Assembly: GCA_007119835.1 (NCBI GenBank)
Contig: SKOX01000044.1
Coordinates: forward strand, 1 to 8,263
Length of the DNA stretch: 8,263 nt
Source: Paracoccaceae bacterium
GTDB taxonomy: Bacteria; Pseudomonadota; Alphaproteobacteria; Rhodobacterales; Rhodobacteraceae
Direction of reading: 5' to 3'
A program made the position numbers and the translations under genes. Under the pieces are notes generated by a model. The model did not search any database, was not told the origin of the DNA, and saw nothing but the letters and a program-made list of their open reading frames with translations. This document shows positions 1 to 6,321 of this stretch, one piece after another (the stretch's first letter is position 1; each line of letters begins with the position of its first letter).

Positions 1-81
1 CTCGCGGTCTGGCTCGCGAGCGACGACAGCGGCTTCGTCACCGGCACGACCCAGGTCATCGACGGCGGGTGGTCGCTGTGA
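1..81 (+). CDS. SDR family oxidoreductase, C-terminal fragment (5' end outside window)
   Basis: Frame 1 is open from the first base and stops at TGA 79-81, giving 26 residues. They contain WLASDDSGFVTG followed by IDGGWSL. This is the standard C-terminal end of classical short-chain dehydrogenases: the last helix, the 'fvTG' turn and the 'vDGG' strand that closes the Rossmann fold. The catalytic and cofactor-binding parts lie upstream of the window, so substrate and cofactor cannot be judged. The stop codon overlaps the GTG start of the next SDR (GTGA, 78-81), so the two dehydrogenases are probably co-transcribed and translationally coupled. Family assignment is fairly sure despite the short length; specific function is unknown. 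Confidence 0.8.
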   Translation, partial: LAVWLASDDSGFVTGTTQVIDGGWSL

Positions 82-818
82 ACCGCGTCGACCTCGAGGG
101 CCGGACCGCGGTCGTCACCGGTGGCGCGCAGGGCATCGGCGAGGCGGTGGCCCGGCGCCTGATCGCCTCGGGCGCCGCGGTCTCGCTCTGGGACCGGGAC
201 GCGGCGCTGGTCGCGGAGACGGCGGCGCGCCTCGGCGGGCAGCATCAGGCCGTCGACGTCACCGACTGGCCGGCCGTCGAAGCCGCGGCCCGCGCCACCG
301 AAGCGAGCCTGGGGCGGATCGACATCCTCGTCGCCGCCGCCGGCATCTCCGGGCCGAACACGACGGTCGCCGACTACCCGCCCGAGGCTTGGCGGGGCGT
401 GATGGAGGTGAACGTCCAGGGCGTCTTTCTCTGCTGCAAGGCGGTGATCCCGGGCATGGCCGCGCGGAACTACGGCCGGATCGTCAACGTCGCCTCCGTG
501 GCGGGCAAGGAGGGCAACCCGAACGCCGCGGCCTATTCCGCCTCCAAGGCGGCGGTGATCGCGCTGACGAAGTCGCTCGGCAAGGAGACGGCGGACAGGG
601 ACATCGCGGTCAACTGCATCACGCCGGCCGCGGCGAAGACCCGGATCTTCGAGCAGATGACCGAGGCGCACATCGCCTACATGCTCAGCAAGATCCCGCG
701 CGGGCGCTTCGTCGGGGTCGACGAGATCGCCGCGATGGTCGCCTGGCTCGTCTCGGAGGAGAACAGCTTCACCACCGGCGCGGTGTTCGACCTCTCGGGC
801 GGCCGGGCGACCTACTGA
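78..818 (+). CDS. SDR family NAD(P)-dependent oxidoreductase (classical type)
   Basis: A 246-residue cytosolic dehydrogenase of normal classical-SDR length. Visible motifs are the dinucleotide-binding TGGAQGIG (residues 14-21), an Asp at 39 ending the second strand, which suggests NAD(H) rather than NADP(H), and a catalytic tetrad N112, S140, Y153, K157 (YSASK at 153-157). The usual NNAG is AAAG (86-89), a departure at a structural motif. The C-terminus ends FDLSGGRATY, a tail I associate with SDRs in sugar-acid gene clusters. A GTG 9 bases upstream (69) is in frame, but GTG at 78 is preferred because it forms a GTGA overlap with the preceding SDR stop and starts just before the first strand. 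By context it may oxidise a hydroxyl of a sugar acid or of its 2-keto-3-deoxy derivative. That is inference; the substrate is not shown by the sequence. Confidence 0.9.
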   Translation: MNRVDLEGRTAVVTGGAQGIGEAVARRLIASGAAVSLWDRDAALVAETAARLGGQHQAVDVTDWPAVEAAARATEASLGRIDILVAAAGISGPNTTVADYPPEAWRGVMEVNVQGVFLCCKAVIPGMAARNYGRIVNVASVAGKEGNPNAAAYSASKAAVIALTKSLGKETADRDIAVNCITPAAAKTRIFEQMTEAHIAYMLSKIPRGRFVGVDEIAAMVAWLVSEENSFTTGAVFDLSGGRATY

Positions 819-845
819 CGAAGCGCGACGGGCCAGGCGGGCGCA

Positions 846-869
846 GGCGGGCCGCAAGGCAAGGCCGCC
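846..869. terminator. Possible bidirectional hairpin between convergent genes
   Basis: Between the stop of the SDR (818) and the stop of the dehydratase (870) there are 51 bases. They include an imperfect inverted repeat: GGCG + GCC (846-849 and 851-853, one bulged G at 850) pairs with GGC + CGCC (863-869), leaving a loop of about 9 bases. It lies directly after the minus-strand stop codon. There is no T-run on either side, and GC-rich sequence forms such stems by chance, so this is a weak call. Confidence 0.3.
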
Positions 870-2078
870 TTACCCGCCGGTGCGCCGCCCGCTCAGCCGC
901 CGCATCGTGGTGAAGGCGCGGTCGAGCTCCGGGTTGAGCTCCATGCCGAGCCCCGGCCCCGGCGGAACGGTGATCATGCCGTCCCGCACCTCGGGAAGGG
1001 CTGTGACGAGGTCGCGGTACCAGGTGCGGTAGAAGGCCCGGACGCTCTCCTGCACCAGCGCGTTCGGCGCGTTGAGCGCGAGATGCGTCGAGGCGCACAG
1101 CACCACCGGGCCGGTGCAGTCGTGCGGCGCCACCGGCAGGTGCCAGGCCTCCGCCATCGCCGCGATCTTGCGCGCCTCCGACAGCCCGCCGCACCACGAC
1201 AGGTCGAGCATCACGACACCGGCGGCGCCGGTCTCCAGCAGGTCGCGGAAGGCCCAGCGCGAGGCCAGCGTCTCGGAGGCGCAGATCGGCGCGGTCGAGG
1301 CCTCGGCATAGCGTCGGAGGCTCGCGAGGCTGTCCATCCGGATCGGGTCCTCGTGCCAGAAGGTGCCGTAGGGCGCGAGCGCGCGGGCGATCTGCATCGC
1401 CGGCAGGAGCTGCCACATCGAGTGGAACTCGACCATGATGTCCATGGCGTCGCCCACCGCGGCGCGGATCTTCTCGAAGGGCTCCAGGCCCGCGCGCAGG
1501 TCGCCGGCGGAGATGTAGGCGCCGCGGGTCTTCTCGGCCGCCGCGTCGAACGGCCAGATCTTCATCGCGGTGATCCCCTCGTCGAGAAGGGAGAGCGCGA
1601 GTTCGTCGGCGCGGTGGAGAAATCCGTTGAGATCGTCGTACTCCGCCGCTTGGCCTGCGAGCCCGTAGTTCGCGGTGCGCTGGCCGATGGCGTCCTTGAT
1701 GTAGATCGGACCGGCGCAGGTGTTGTAGGTGCGGATGCTTTGCCGCGTGAAGCCACCCAGAAGCTGGGCGATCGGCTGGTTCGTGGCCTTGCCCCACAGG
1801 TCCCACAGCGCGATGTCGAAGGCCGAGTTGCCCCGCGTCTCCGCGCCGGTCGAGCGGAAGCCGAGATAGCCGACCAGATCGGCGGCCAGCCGGTCGATGG
1901 CGCGGGGGTCCTCGCCGATCACCCGCGGCGCGATCCATTCGTGGACATGCGCCTCCACCGTCTCGGCGCCGAAGAAGGTCTCGCCGAGGCCGGTCAGCCC
2001 ATCGTCGGTGTGAACGAGGAGCCAGATGAGGTTCGCCCGCTCGGCGATCCGGATCGTCTCGATGCCGGCGATCCTCAT
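870..2078 (-). CDS. Mandelate racemase/muconate lactonizing enzyme family protein, probable acid-sugar dehydratase
   Basis: A 402-residue enolase-superfamily protein. The N-terminal capping domain (about 1-125) includes the family signature around SAFDIALWDLWGKA (85-98) and LLGG (106-109). The barrel shows three metal-ligand glutamates, E217 (VEFHS), E243 (WHEDP) and E269 (ASET), for the essential Mg2+. It also has a His-Asp dyad, H319 (APHDCTGP) and D292 (MLDLSWCGG), as in the mandelate racemase subgroup, and K173 in AMKIWPFD on the second strand. Known members with this layout dehydrate aldonic or aldaric acids to 2-keto-3-deoxy acids. Substrate cannot be read from the sequence, and the KxW motif differs from the KxK seen in several characterised members. 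ATG at 2078 is chosen because it overlaps the denD stop as ATGA and has GAGG about 7 bases upstream; an in-frame GTG at 2084 is the alternative. It is the second gene of the denD operon. Confidence 0.88.
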   Translation of the reverse strand: MRIAGIETIRIAERANLIWLLVHTDDGLTGLGETFFGAETVEAHVHEWIAPRVIGEDPRAIDRLAADLVGYLGFRSTGAETRGNSAFDIALWDLWGKATNQPIAQLLGGFTRQSIRTYNTCAGPIYIKDAIGQRTANYGLAGQAAEYDDLNGFLHRADELALSLLDEGITAMKIWPFDAAAEKTRGAYISAGDLRAGLEPFEKIRAAVGDAMDIMVEFHSMWQLLPAMQIARALAPYGTFWHEDPIRMDSLASLRRYAEASTAPICASETLASRWAFRDLLETGAAGVVMLDLSWCGGLSEARKIAAMAEAWHLPVAPHDCTGPVVLCASTHLALNAPNALVQESVRAFYRTWYRDLVTALPEVRDGMITVPPGPGLGMELNPELDRAFTTMRRLSGRRTGG

Positions 2079-3061
2079 TCCCACGCCTCGAGCCGGCCGC
2101 CGAGCTCGTCCTCGATATGCGCGCGGATGATCTCGTCGAACGAGCTCTCGGCGCGGAAGCCGAGGGAGAGCGCGCGCTCGGGCGCGAAGTCCTGCGCCCA
2201 GCCGGCGACCATCGCGGCGATCTTCGCGTCGGGCTCGCGCCGGATCAGCGCGACCGCCCGGTCGCCCGCCACCCGCCGCAGCGCCTCGATCTGCTCGGCC
2301 ACCGTCGCCGACAGCCCCGGCATGTTCAGCACCCGCCGGTGGCCGAGGGCATCGGTGTCCATCGTCGCGGCCCGGGTGAGGAAGCCGACGGCGGCGCGGG
2401 GGCTCGCATGCCAGTGCCGCACGTCCTCGTCGACCGGGAGCACCGCCGGCTGCCCGACCAGCGGCTCGCGCAGGATGCCGGAAAAGAAGCCCGACGCCGC
2501 CTTGTTCGGCGCGCCGGGACGGATGCAGATCGTCGGCAGCCGGATGCCGACGCCGTCGAAGATGCCCCGCCGCGAATAGTCGTTGAGCAGGAGCTCGCCG
2601 ATCGCCTTCTGGGTGCCGTAGCTCGTGCGCGGCGTGGTGAAGAAATCGTCGCCGATCCGCGGCGGGAACGGCGCGCCGAAGACGGCGATGGAGGAGGCGA
2701 AGACGACGCGCGGCCGGTAGCCGCCGCCGATCGCGCGCACCGCCTCGTAGAGCCAGCGCGTGCCGTCGAGATTGATCCGGTAGCCCTTGTCGAAGTCGTC
2801 CTCCGCCTCGCCCGAGACGATGGCGGCGAGGTGGAAGATCGCGTCCGGCCGGTCCGCGACGAGGCGCGCGGCCGCGCCCTCCGCGCCGATGTCGATCTCG
2901 ACCGGATCGATCCGACCTGCGAAGCCCGCCGGTGCCGCCGGCGCGACCACGTCGGCGAGCGTCAGCCGCGCCACCGGGCTACCGCCCAGCCCCTCCCGCG
3001 CCAGCGCCGCCGTGAGCTTGCGCCCGATCATGCCGGCCGCGCCGATGATGAGGGCGTGCAT
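2075..3061 (-). CDS. denD: D-erythronate dehydrogenase family protein (extended SDR, NAD-dependent epimerase-like)
   Basis: A 328-residue extended SDR. The N-terminus MHALIIGAAGMIGRKL carries the NAD-binding GxxGxxG (residues 7-13). D37 ends the second strand, favouring NAD+. Ser 123/124 (FASSIAVFG), Y148 and K152 (YGTQK) form the active site. The stretches HLAAIVSGEAEDDF (77-90) and IRLPTICIRPGAPNKAASGF (173-192) match my recollection of the DenD family, which oxidises D-erythronate to 2-keto-D-erythronate at the start of tetronate catabolism. ATG at 3061 is favoured over a longer reading frame because GAAGGAG lies 7 bases upstream (3069-3075) and the Rossmann strand begins right after it. 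It leads the minus-strand operon and is coupled to the dehydratase. No OtnI, OtnK or OtnC partner is in the window, so a related acid-sugar substrate is possible. Confidence 0.83.
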   Translation of the reverse strand: MHALIIGAAGMIGRKLTAALAREGLGGSPVARLTLADVVAPAAPAGFAGRIDPVEIDIGAEGAAARLVADRPDAIFHLAAIVSGEAEDDFDKGYRINLDGTRWLYEAVRAIGGGYRPRVVFASSIAVFGAPFPPRIGDDFFTTPRTSYGTQKAIGELLLNDYSRRGIFDGVGIRLPTICIRPGAPNKAASGFFSGILREPLVGQPAVLPVDEDVRHWHASPRAAVGFLTRAATMDTDALGHRRVLNMPGLSATVAEQIEALRRVAGDRAVALIRREPDAKIAAMVAGWAQDFAPERALSLGFRAESSFDEIIRAHIEDELGGRLEAWE

Positions 3062-3212
3062 GGTGCGTCTCCTTCTTCCGCCGCGCCCCCTGTCTAGCAA
3101 CGGGAAAGCCCGGCCGGAGCCCCCTTTCGGCGATTGACAGTGATTCCGGCTTCAACGACGCTTCCCCGAACCGGCCGGACATAAGGCTCGACGCACAGGG
3201 GAGGCATCGACG
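3062..3212. promoter_or_regulatory. Divergent intergenic control region between denD operon and TRAP operon
   Basis: These 151 bases separate the divergent denD-dehydratase operon and the dctQMP operon and must hold the start signals for both unless one side is read through. Both genes have clear Shine-Dalgarno sites at its edges: GAAGGAG for denD (minus strand, 3069-3075) and GGGGAGG for dctQ (3198-3204). A perfect TTGACA sits at 3134-3139. No convincing dyad operator could be picked out by eye. No regulator gene is in the window, so a locus-specific regulator would be encoded elsewhere. Confidence 0.6.
3134..3162 (+). promoter_or_regulatory. Candidate sigma-70-type promoter for dctQMP
   Basis: TTGACA at 3134-3139 is a perfect -35 consensus hexamer. 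A 17-base spacer leads to GACGCT at 3157-3162, which keeps only the A at position 2 and the T at position 6 of the -10 consensus. Housekeeping promoters of high-GC alphaproteobacteria often have poor -10 boxes, so it is plausible, but the -10 is not convincing alone. It would place the transcript start roughly 40-45 bases upstream of the dctQ start. Confidence 0.3.
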
Positions 3213-3779
3213 GTGGAGAGAGAGCCGCGTGAGGTTCTGACGACGGCCCTGCGGGTGGAGCGCGCCCTCGTCAGGGTGATCGAGGCGATCCTGGTGCTGC
3301 TGCTTGCCTGCATGGTGGCGATGGTCTTCACCAACGTCGTGCTGCGCTACGGCTTCAACCTCAACCTCGCCTGGTCGGAGGAGATGTCGCGCTACTTCTT
3401 CGTGTGGCTGACCTTCATCGGCGCGGTCCTGACCTTCCGCGAGCACGGCCACATCGGGGTCGAGGCGCTGGTCAAGCGCTTCGCCCGGCGCGGCCGGCTG
3501 GTGTTCATGCTGATCACCAACGTCATCATCGTCGGCTGCATGGCCGTGCTGTTCTACGGCACCTGGCTGCAGCACGACATCAACGCCACGATGTTCGCGC
3601 CGATCTCGCGGATCTCGATGATCTGGGTGTTCGGCGTCGCCTATTTCACCGCCGCCGGCATCGGCCTCATCGCCGTCATCCGGATCGTGCGGATCCTCAC
3701 CGGCCGGATGAGCGACGCCGAGGTCAAGCGTTTCGCCGGCGAGTACGACGAGACCGAACTGGCGGCGCGCTCGACATGA
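3213..3779 (+). CDS. dctQ: TRAP transporter small permease subunit (DctQ family)
   Basis: A 188-residue inner-membrane protein with four predicted transmembrane segments (about 22-45, 57-75, 96-116 and 134-160). The family signature VFTNVVLRYGFN, then LAWSEEMSRYFFVWLTFIGA (52-71), is followed by the REHGHIGVEAL region (76-86). TRAP small subunits pair with the large DctM subunit, and the complex uses an ion gradient to import organic acids delivered by a periplasmic binding protein. The start is GTG at 3213, with GGGGAGG at 3198-3204 giving 8 bases of spacing. The stop overlaps the dctM start (ATGA, 3776-3779), so the two membrane subunits are translationally coupled. It is the first gene of the plus-strand operon. 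The symbol names the family only and does not imply C4-dicarboxylate as substrate. Confidence 0.93.
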   Translation: MEREPREVLTTALRVERALVRVIEAILVLLLACMVAMVFTNVVLRYGFNLNLAWSEEMSRYFFVWLTFIGAVLTFREHGHIGVEALVKRFARRGRLVFMLITNVIIVGCMAVLFYGTWLQHDINATMFAPISRISMIWVFGVAYFTAAGIGLIAVIRIVRILTGRMSDAEVKRFAGEYDETELAARST

Positions 3780-5056
3780 CGGTCGTCGCGGTCTTCCTGG
3801 TGACGCTGTTCGGGACGCTCGCCTTGGGCGTGCCGGTCGCCTTCGCGCTGATGTTCTGCGGCATCGTGCTGATGATGTTCATGGGCATGTTCAACGCCCA
3901 GATCCTCAGCCAGAACATGATCTCGGGAGCCAACACCTTCACGCTGCTCGCCATCCCGTTCTTCCTGCTCGCGGGCGAGCTGATGAACGCGGGCGGGCTC
4001 TCGAAACGCATCGTCGACTTCGCCATCACCCTCGTCGGGCACATCCGCGGCGGCCTCGGGATCGTCGCGATCATCGCCGCGGTGATCATGGCGTCGCTCT
4101 CGGGTTCGGCGGCGGCCGATTCGGCGGCGCTCGCCGCGATCCTGATCCCGATGATGCGGCAGGCCGGCTACAACGTGCCGCGCGCCGCCGGGCTGATGGC
4201 CGCGGGCGGCGTCATCGCGCCGGTGATCCCGCCGTCGATCGCCTTCATCATCTTCGGCGTCGCCGCCAACGTGTCGATCACCGGGCTGTTCATGGGCGGC
4301 ATCGTGCCGGGCCTGATGATGGCGATCTCGCTGCTCGTGGTCTGGATGTTCGTGGCGCGCAAGGAGAACGTCCAGCCGCTGCCGAAGTGCTCGGGGCGCG
4401 AACGGCTGGTGGCCACGGGGAGGGCGGTCTGGGCGCTGATGATGCCGGTGATCATCCTCGGCGGCATCCGCTTCGGCATCTTCACCCCGACCGAGGCCGC
4501 GGTGATTGCCGCCGTCTACGCGTTCTTCGTCGGCATGGTGATCTACCGCGAGCTGAAGTTCGCGCATCTCTACCACGTGCTGCTCGGGGCGGCGAAGACG
4601 ACCTCGGTCGTGCTCTTCCTCGTCGCGGCGGCGCTGGTGACGTCGTGGCTGATCACCCGCGCCAACATCCCCAACGAGATCGGCCGCTTCCTCGAGCCGC
4701 TGATCGACCGGCCGCAGCTCCTGATGCTGGTGATCGTGATCCTGGTGCTGCTGATGGGCACGGTGCTCGACCTCGCGCCCACCATCCTGATCCTGTCGCC
4801 GGTGCTGATGCCGATCGTCCGCGCCGCGGGCATCGATCCGGTCTATTTCGGGGTGGTCTTCGTGATGACCACCTGCATCGGGCTCCTGAGCCCGCCGGTC
4901 GGCGTCGTGCTCAACGTCGTCAGCGGCGTCGCCCGGGTGCCGCTCGGGCAGGTCATCGTCGGCGTGATGCCCTTCCTGCTCGCGCAGATCGCGGTGCTGG
5001 CGCTCCTGGTCGCGTTCCCCGATATCGTGCTCGTGCCCTTGAGCTATCTGCGCTGA
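3776..5056 (+). CDS. dctM: TRAP transporter large permease subunit (DctM family)
   Basis: A 426-residue polytopic membrane protein, the usual length for DctM, hydrophobic throughout and consistent with about 11-12 membrane spans. Visible family motifs are TFTLLAIPFFLLAGELMNAGG (54-74), LSGSAAADSAA (108-118), IPPSIAFIIFG (151-161), TPTEAA (237-242) and SPPVGVVLNVVSG (372-384). These include the two inverted-repeat substrate and ion-binding halves known in the family. The ATG at 3776 overlaps the dctQ stop. It forms the transport channel for the acid delivered by the binding protein encoded 45 bases downstream. It appears intact with no missing segment. Confidence 0.96.
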   Translation: MTVVAVFLVTLFGTLALGVPVAFALMFCGIVLMMFMGMFNAQILSQNMISGANTFTLLAIPFFLLAGELMNAGGLSKRIVDFAITLVGHIRGGLGIVAIIAAVIMASLSGSAAADSAALAAILIPMMRQAGYNVPRAAGLMAAGGVIAPVIPPSIAFIIFGVAANVSITGLFMGGIVPGLMMAISLLVVWMFVARKENVQPLPKCSGRERLVATGRAVWALMMPVIILGGIRFGIFTPTEAAVIAAVYAFFVGMVIYRELKFAHLYHVLLGAAKTTSVVLFLVAAALVTSWLITRANIPNEIGRFLEPLIDRPQLLMLVIVILVLLMGTVLDLAPTILILSPVLMPIVRAAGIDPVYFGVVFVMTTCIGLLSPPVGVVLNVVSGVARVPLGQVIVGVMPFLLAQIAVLALLVAFPDIVLVPLSYLR

Positions 5057-5090
5057 CGGCGCAAGATCGCGCCACAGAAAAGCATTCGAC

Positions 5091-5097
5091 AAGGAGG
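5091..5097 (+). promoter_or_regulatory. Strong Shine-Dalgarno site of dctP
   Basis: AAGGAGG lies four bases before the dctP ATG (5102), inside the 45-base dctM-dctP gap. It is the fullest anti-16S match among the starts in this window. This fits the need for the binding protein to be made in excess over the membrane subunits. Confidence 0.75.
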
Positions 5098-5101
5098 AAA
5101 C

Positions 5102-6112
5102 ATGAAACCCGTCCTGAGGATTTCGCTGACGGCCGCCCTCGCCGCGACCGTCGCGCTGCCCGCCTTCGCCGACATCCAGTCGCGGACGTTCAGCGTGTCG
5201 AACGGCGTGGCGGAGACGCATCCGGTGGCCGACGGCGTCGCCGCGATGCAGGAGTGCTTCGACGAGCGCACCGACGGCCAGTGGACGCTGAACGCCTTCT
5301 GGTCGTCGGCGCTCGGCGACGATCTCGAGGCGACCCAGTCGCTGCGCTCCGGCACGCTCGAGATGGTGATCACCTCGACCTCGCCGCTGGTCGGCCTCGA
5401 GCCGGCGCTCGGCGTCTTCGACCTGCCGTTCCTGTTCGGCTCGAACGAGGAGGCCGACGCCATCCTCGACGGCGAGTTCGGCGCGGCCATGTCGGAGCGG
5501 ATGGAGCCGCTCGGCCTCGTCAACCTCGCCTACTGGGAGAACGGCTTCCGCAACCTGACGAACTCGGCCCGGCCGGTGGACGACGCCGAGGACATCAGCG
5601 GCATGCGCGTGCGCGTGATGCAGAACCAGATCTTCCTCGACACCTTCCAGAACCTCGGGGCGAACGCGATGCCGATGGCCTTCGGCGAGGTGTTCACCGC
5701 CCTCGAGACCGGCGCCATCGACGCCCAGGAGAACCCCTACGTCACCATCCGCACGTCGCAGTTCTACGACGTGCAGAGCTACCTCACCGAGACGCGGCAT
5801 GCCTACACGCCGTTCATGGTGCTGTTCTCCGGCCCGATCTGGCAGACCCTGTCCGAGGAGGAGCACGAGATCCTGTTCGCCTGCGCCGAGGAAGGCCGCG
5901 ACGTCCAGCGGCAGGTGAGCCGCGAGCGCTCGGACGAGGCGCTCGAGTATCTCCGGACCGACGGCGGCATGCAGTTCACCGAACTGGGCGAAGAGGCGCT
6001 GGAGGAGATCCGGCTGGCGGTGGCGCCGGTCTACGAGCGCCACGCCGCGACCATCGGCCCCGACGTCGTCGAGCAGATGATGTCGGCGCTGGAGGCGCAT
6101 CGCAACCAGTAG
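5102..6112 (+). CDS. dctP: TRAP transporter substrate-binding protein (DctP family)
   Basis: A 336-residue periplasmic binding protein. Residues 1-23 form a Sec signal peptide: MK and an Arg, a hydrophobic core, and the AxA site ALPAFA before DIQ. There is no lipobox Cys, so it should be soluble. Family motifs include FDLPFLF (106-112) and GMRVRV (167-172), whose second arginine (R171) aligns with the carboxylate-binding arginine of TRAP binding proteins. ALGANxxPMAFGEVFTAL-type residues follow (184-201), then ETGAIDAQENP (202-212) with a conserved Asn. The ligand is therefore probably a carboxylate, and by context a sugar acid such as a tetronate or aldonate; identity is not readable. It is last in the QMP operon and is followed by a strong hairpin. 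Confidence 0.95.
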   Translation: MKPVLRISLTAALAATVALPAFADIQSRTFSVSNGVAETHPVADGVAAMQECFDERTDGQWTLNAFWSSALGDDLEATQSLRSGTLEMVITSTSPLVGLEPALGVFDLPFLFGSNEEADAILDGEFGAAMSERMEPLGLVNLAYWENGFRNLTNSARPVDDAEDISGMRVRVMQNQIFLDTFQNLGANAMPMAFGEVFTALETGAIDAQENPYVTIRTSQFYDVQSYLTETRHAYTPFMVLFSGPIWQTLSEEEHEILFACAEEGRDVQRQVSRERSDEALEYLRTDGGMQFTELGEEALEEIRLAVAPVYERHAATIGPDVVEQMMSALEAHRNQ

Positions 6113-6122
6113 ACCCGATGCG

Positions 6123-6151
6123 AGCGGGACGGGCCCCGTGCCCGTCCCGCT
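6123..6151 (+). terminator. Hairpin terminator after dctP
   Basis: There is a perfect 12-bp inverted repeat: AGCGGGACGGGC (6123-6134), loop CCCGT (6135-6139), GCCCGTCCCGCT (6140-6151). It begins 10 bases after the dctP stop. The stem is very stable, but no T-run follows. It may therefore act as a factor-assisted terminator or as a 3'-end block against exonucleases. It separates the TRAP operon from the EamA-type gene. Confidence 0.75.
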
Positions 6152-6321
6152 GCCTCGGCCGACGTCTCTGCGCATGGTCGAGCCTGCCTGCGCCCTGGGC
6201 GGCATGTCCCGGGCCTTCTTCCGATCCTCTGTCCCGTGGCGAGAACCTTCCGAAGCCGCATGTCGACGCACGTTGATGCCTCTGCGCCGCGATGCGATCG
6301 GCAGGCGATCGGGTAGGGGCC
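6152..6321 (+). other. Intergenic stretch, no gene recognised
   Basis: About 170 bases lie between the dctP hairpin and the chosen start of the EamA-type gene. No believable coding frame, RNA gene or clear -35/-10 pair was found. It holds two close copies of GCGATCGG (around 6296-6312), just before the start. The downstream gene needs a promoter here if the hairpin terminates, but none is evident by eye. Confidence 0.5.

Noticed and set aside
1083..2579. Long plus-strand open frame opposite the dehydratase and denD
   Set aside because: Arg/Gly/Ala-rich translation without motifs; the opposite strand has metal ligands, NAD-binding motif and coupled starts.
3110..3179. Two copies of the palindrome-containing CCGGCCGGA (3110-3118 and 3171-3179) in the divergent control region as a possible operator pair
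   Set aside because: CCGGCCGG also occurs inside coding sequence in this window (for example near 2845, 3700 and 5580), so it is a common word in this GC-rich DNA, not a specific regulatory signal.
3641..6271. A very long open frame on the minus strand opposite the TRAP genes
   Set aside because: Its translation is dominated by His, Asp, Arg, Glu and Gln with no recognisable fold. It is the expected antisense shadow of high-GC genes encoding hydrophobic proteins. The plus-strand dctQ, dctM and dctP have clear family motifs.
4387..6276. A long plus-strand open frame overlapping dctM and dctP in another frame
   Set aside because: Arg/Gly/Ala/Pro-rich, no motifs, and it runs across the boundary between two well-supported genes; a codon-bias artefact.
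6296..6312. Direct repeat GCGATCGG x2 upstream of the EamA gene
   Set aside because: Only two 8-base copies in GC-rich DNA, with no third copy or dyad; too little to call a regulatory or mobile-element repeat.
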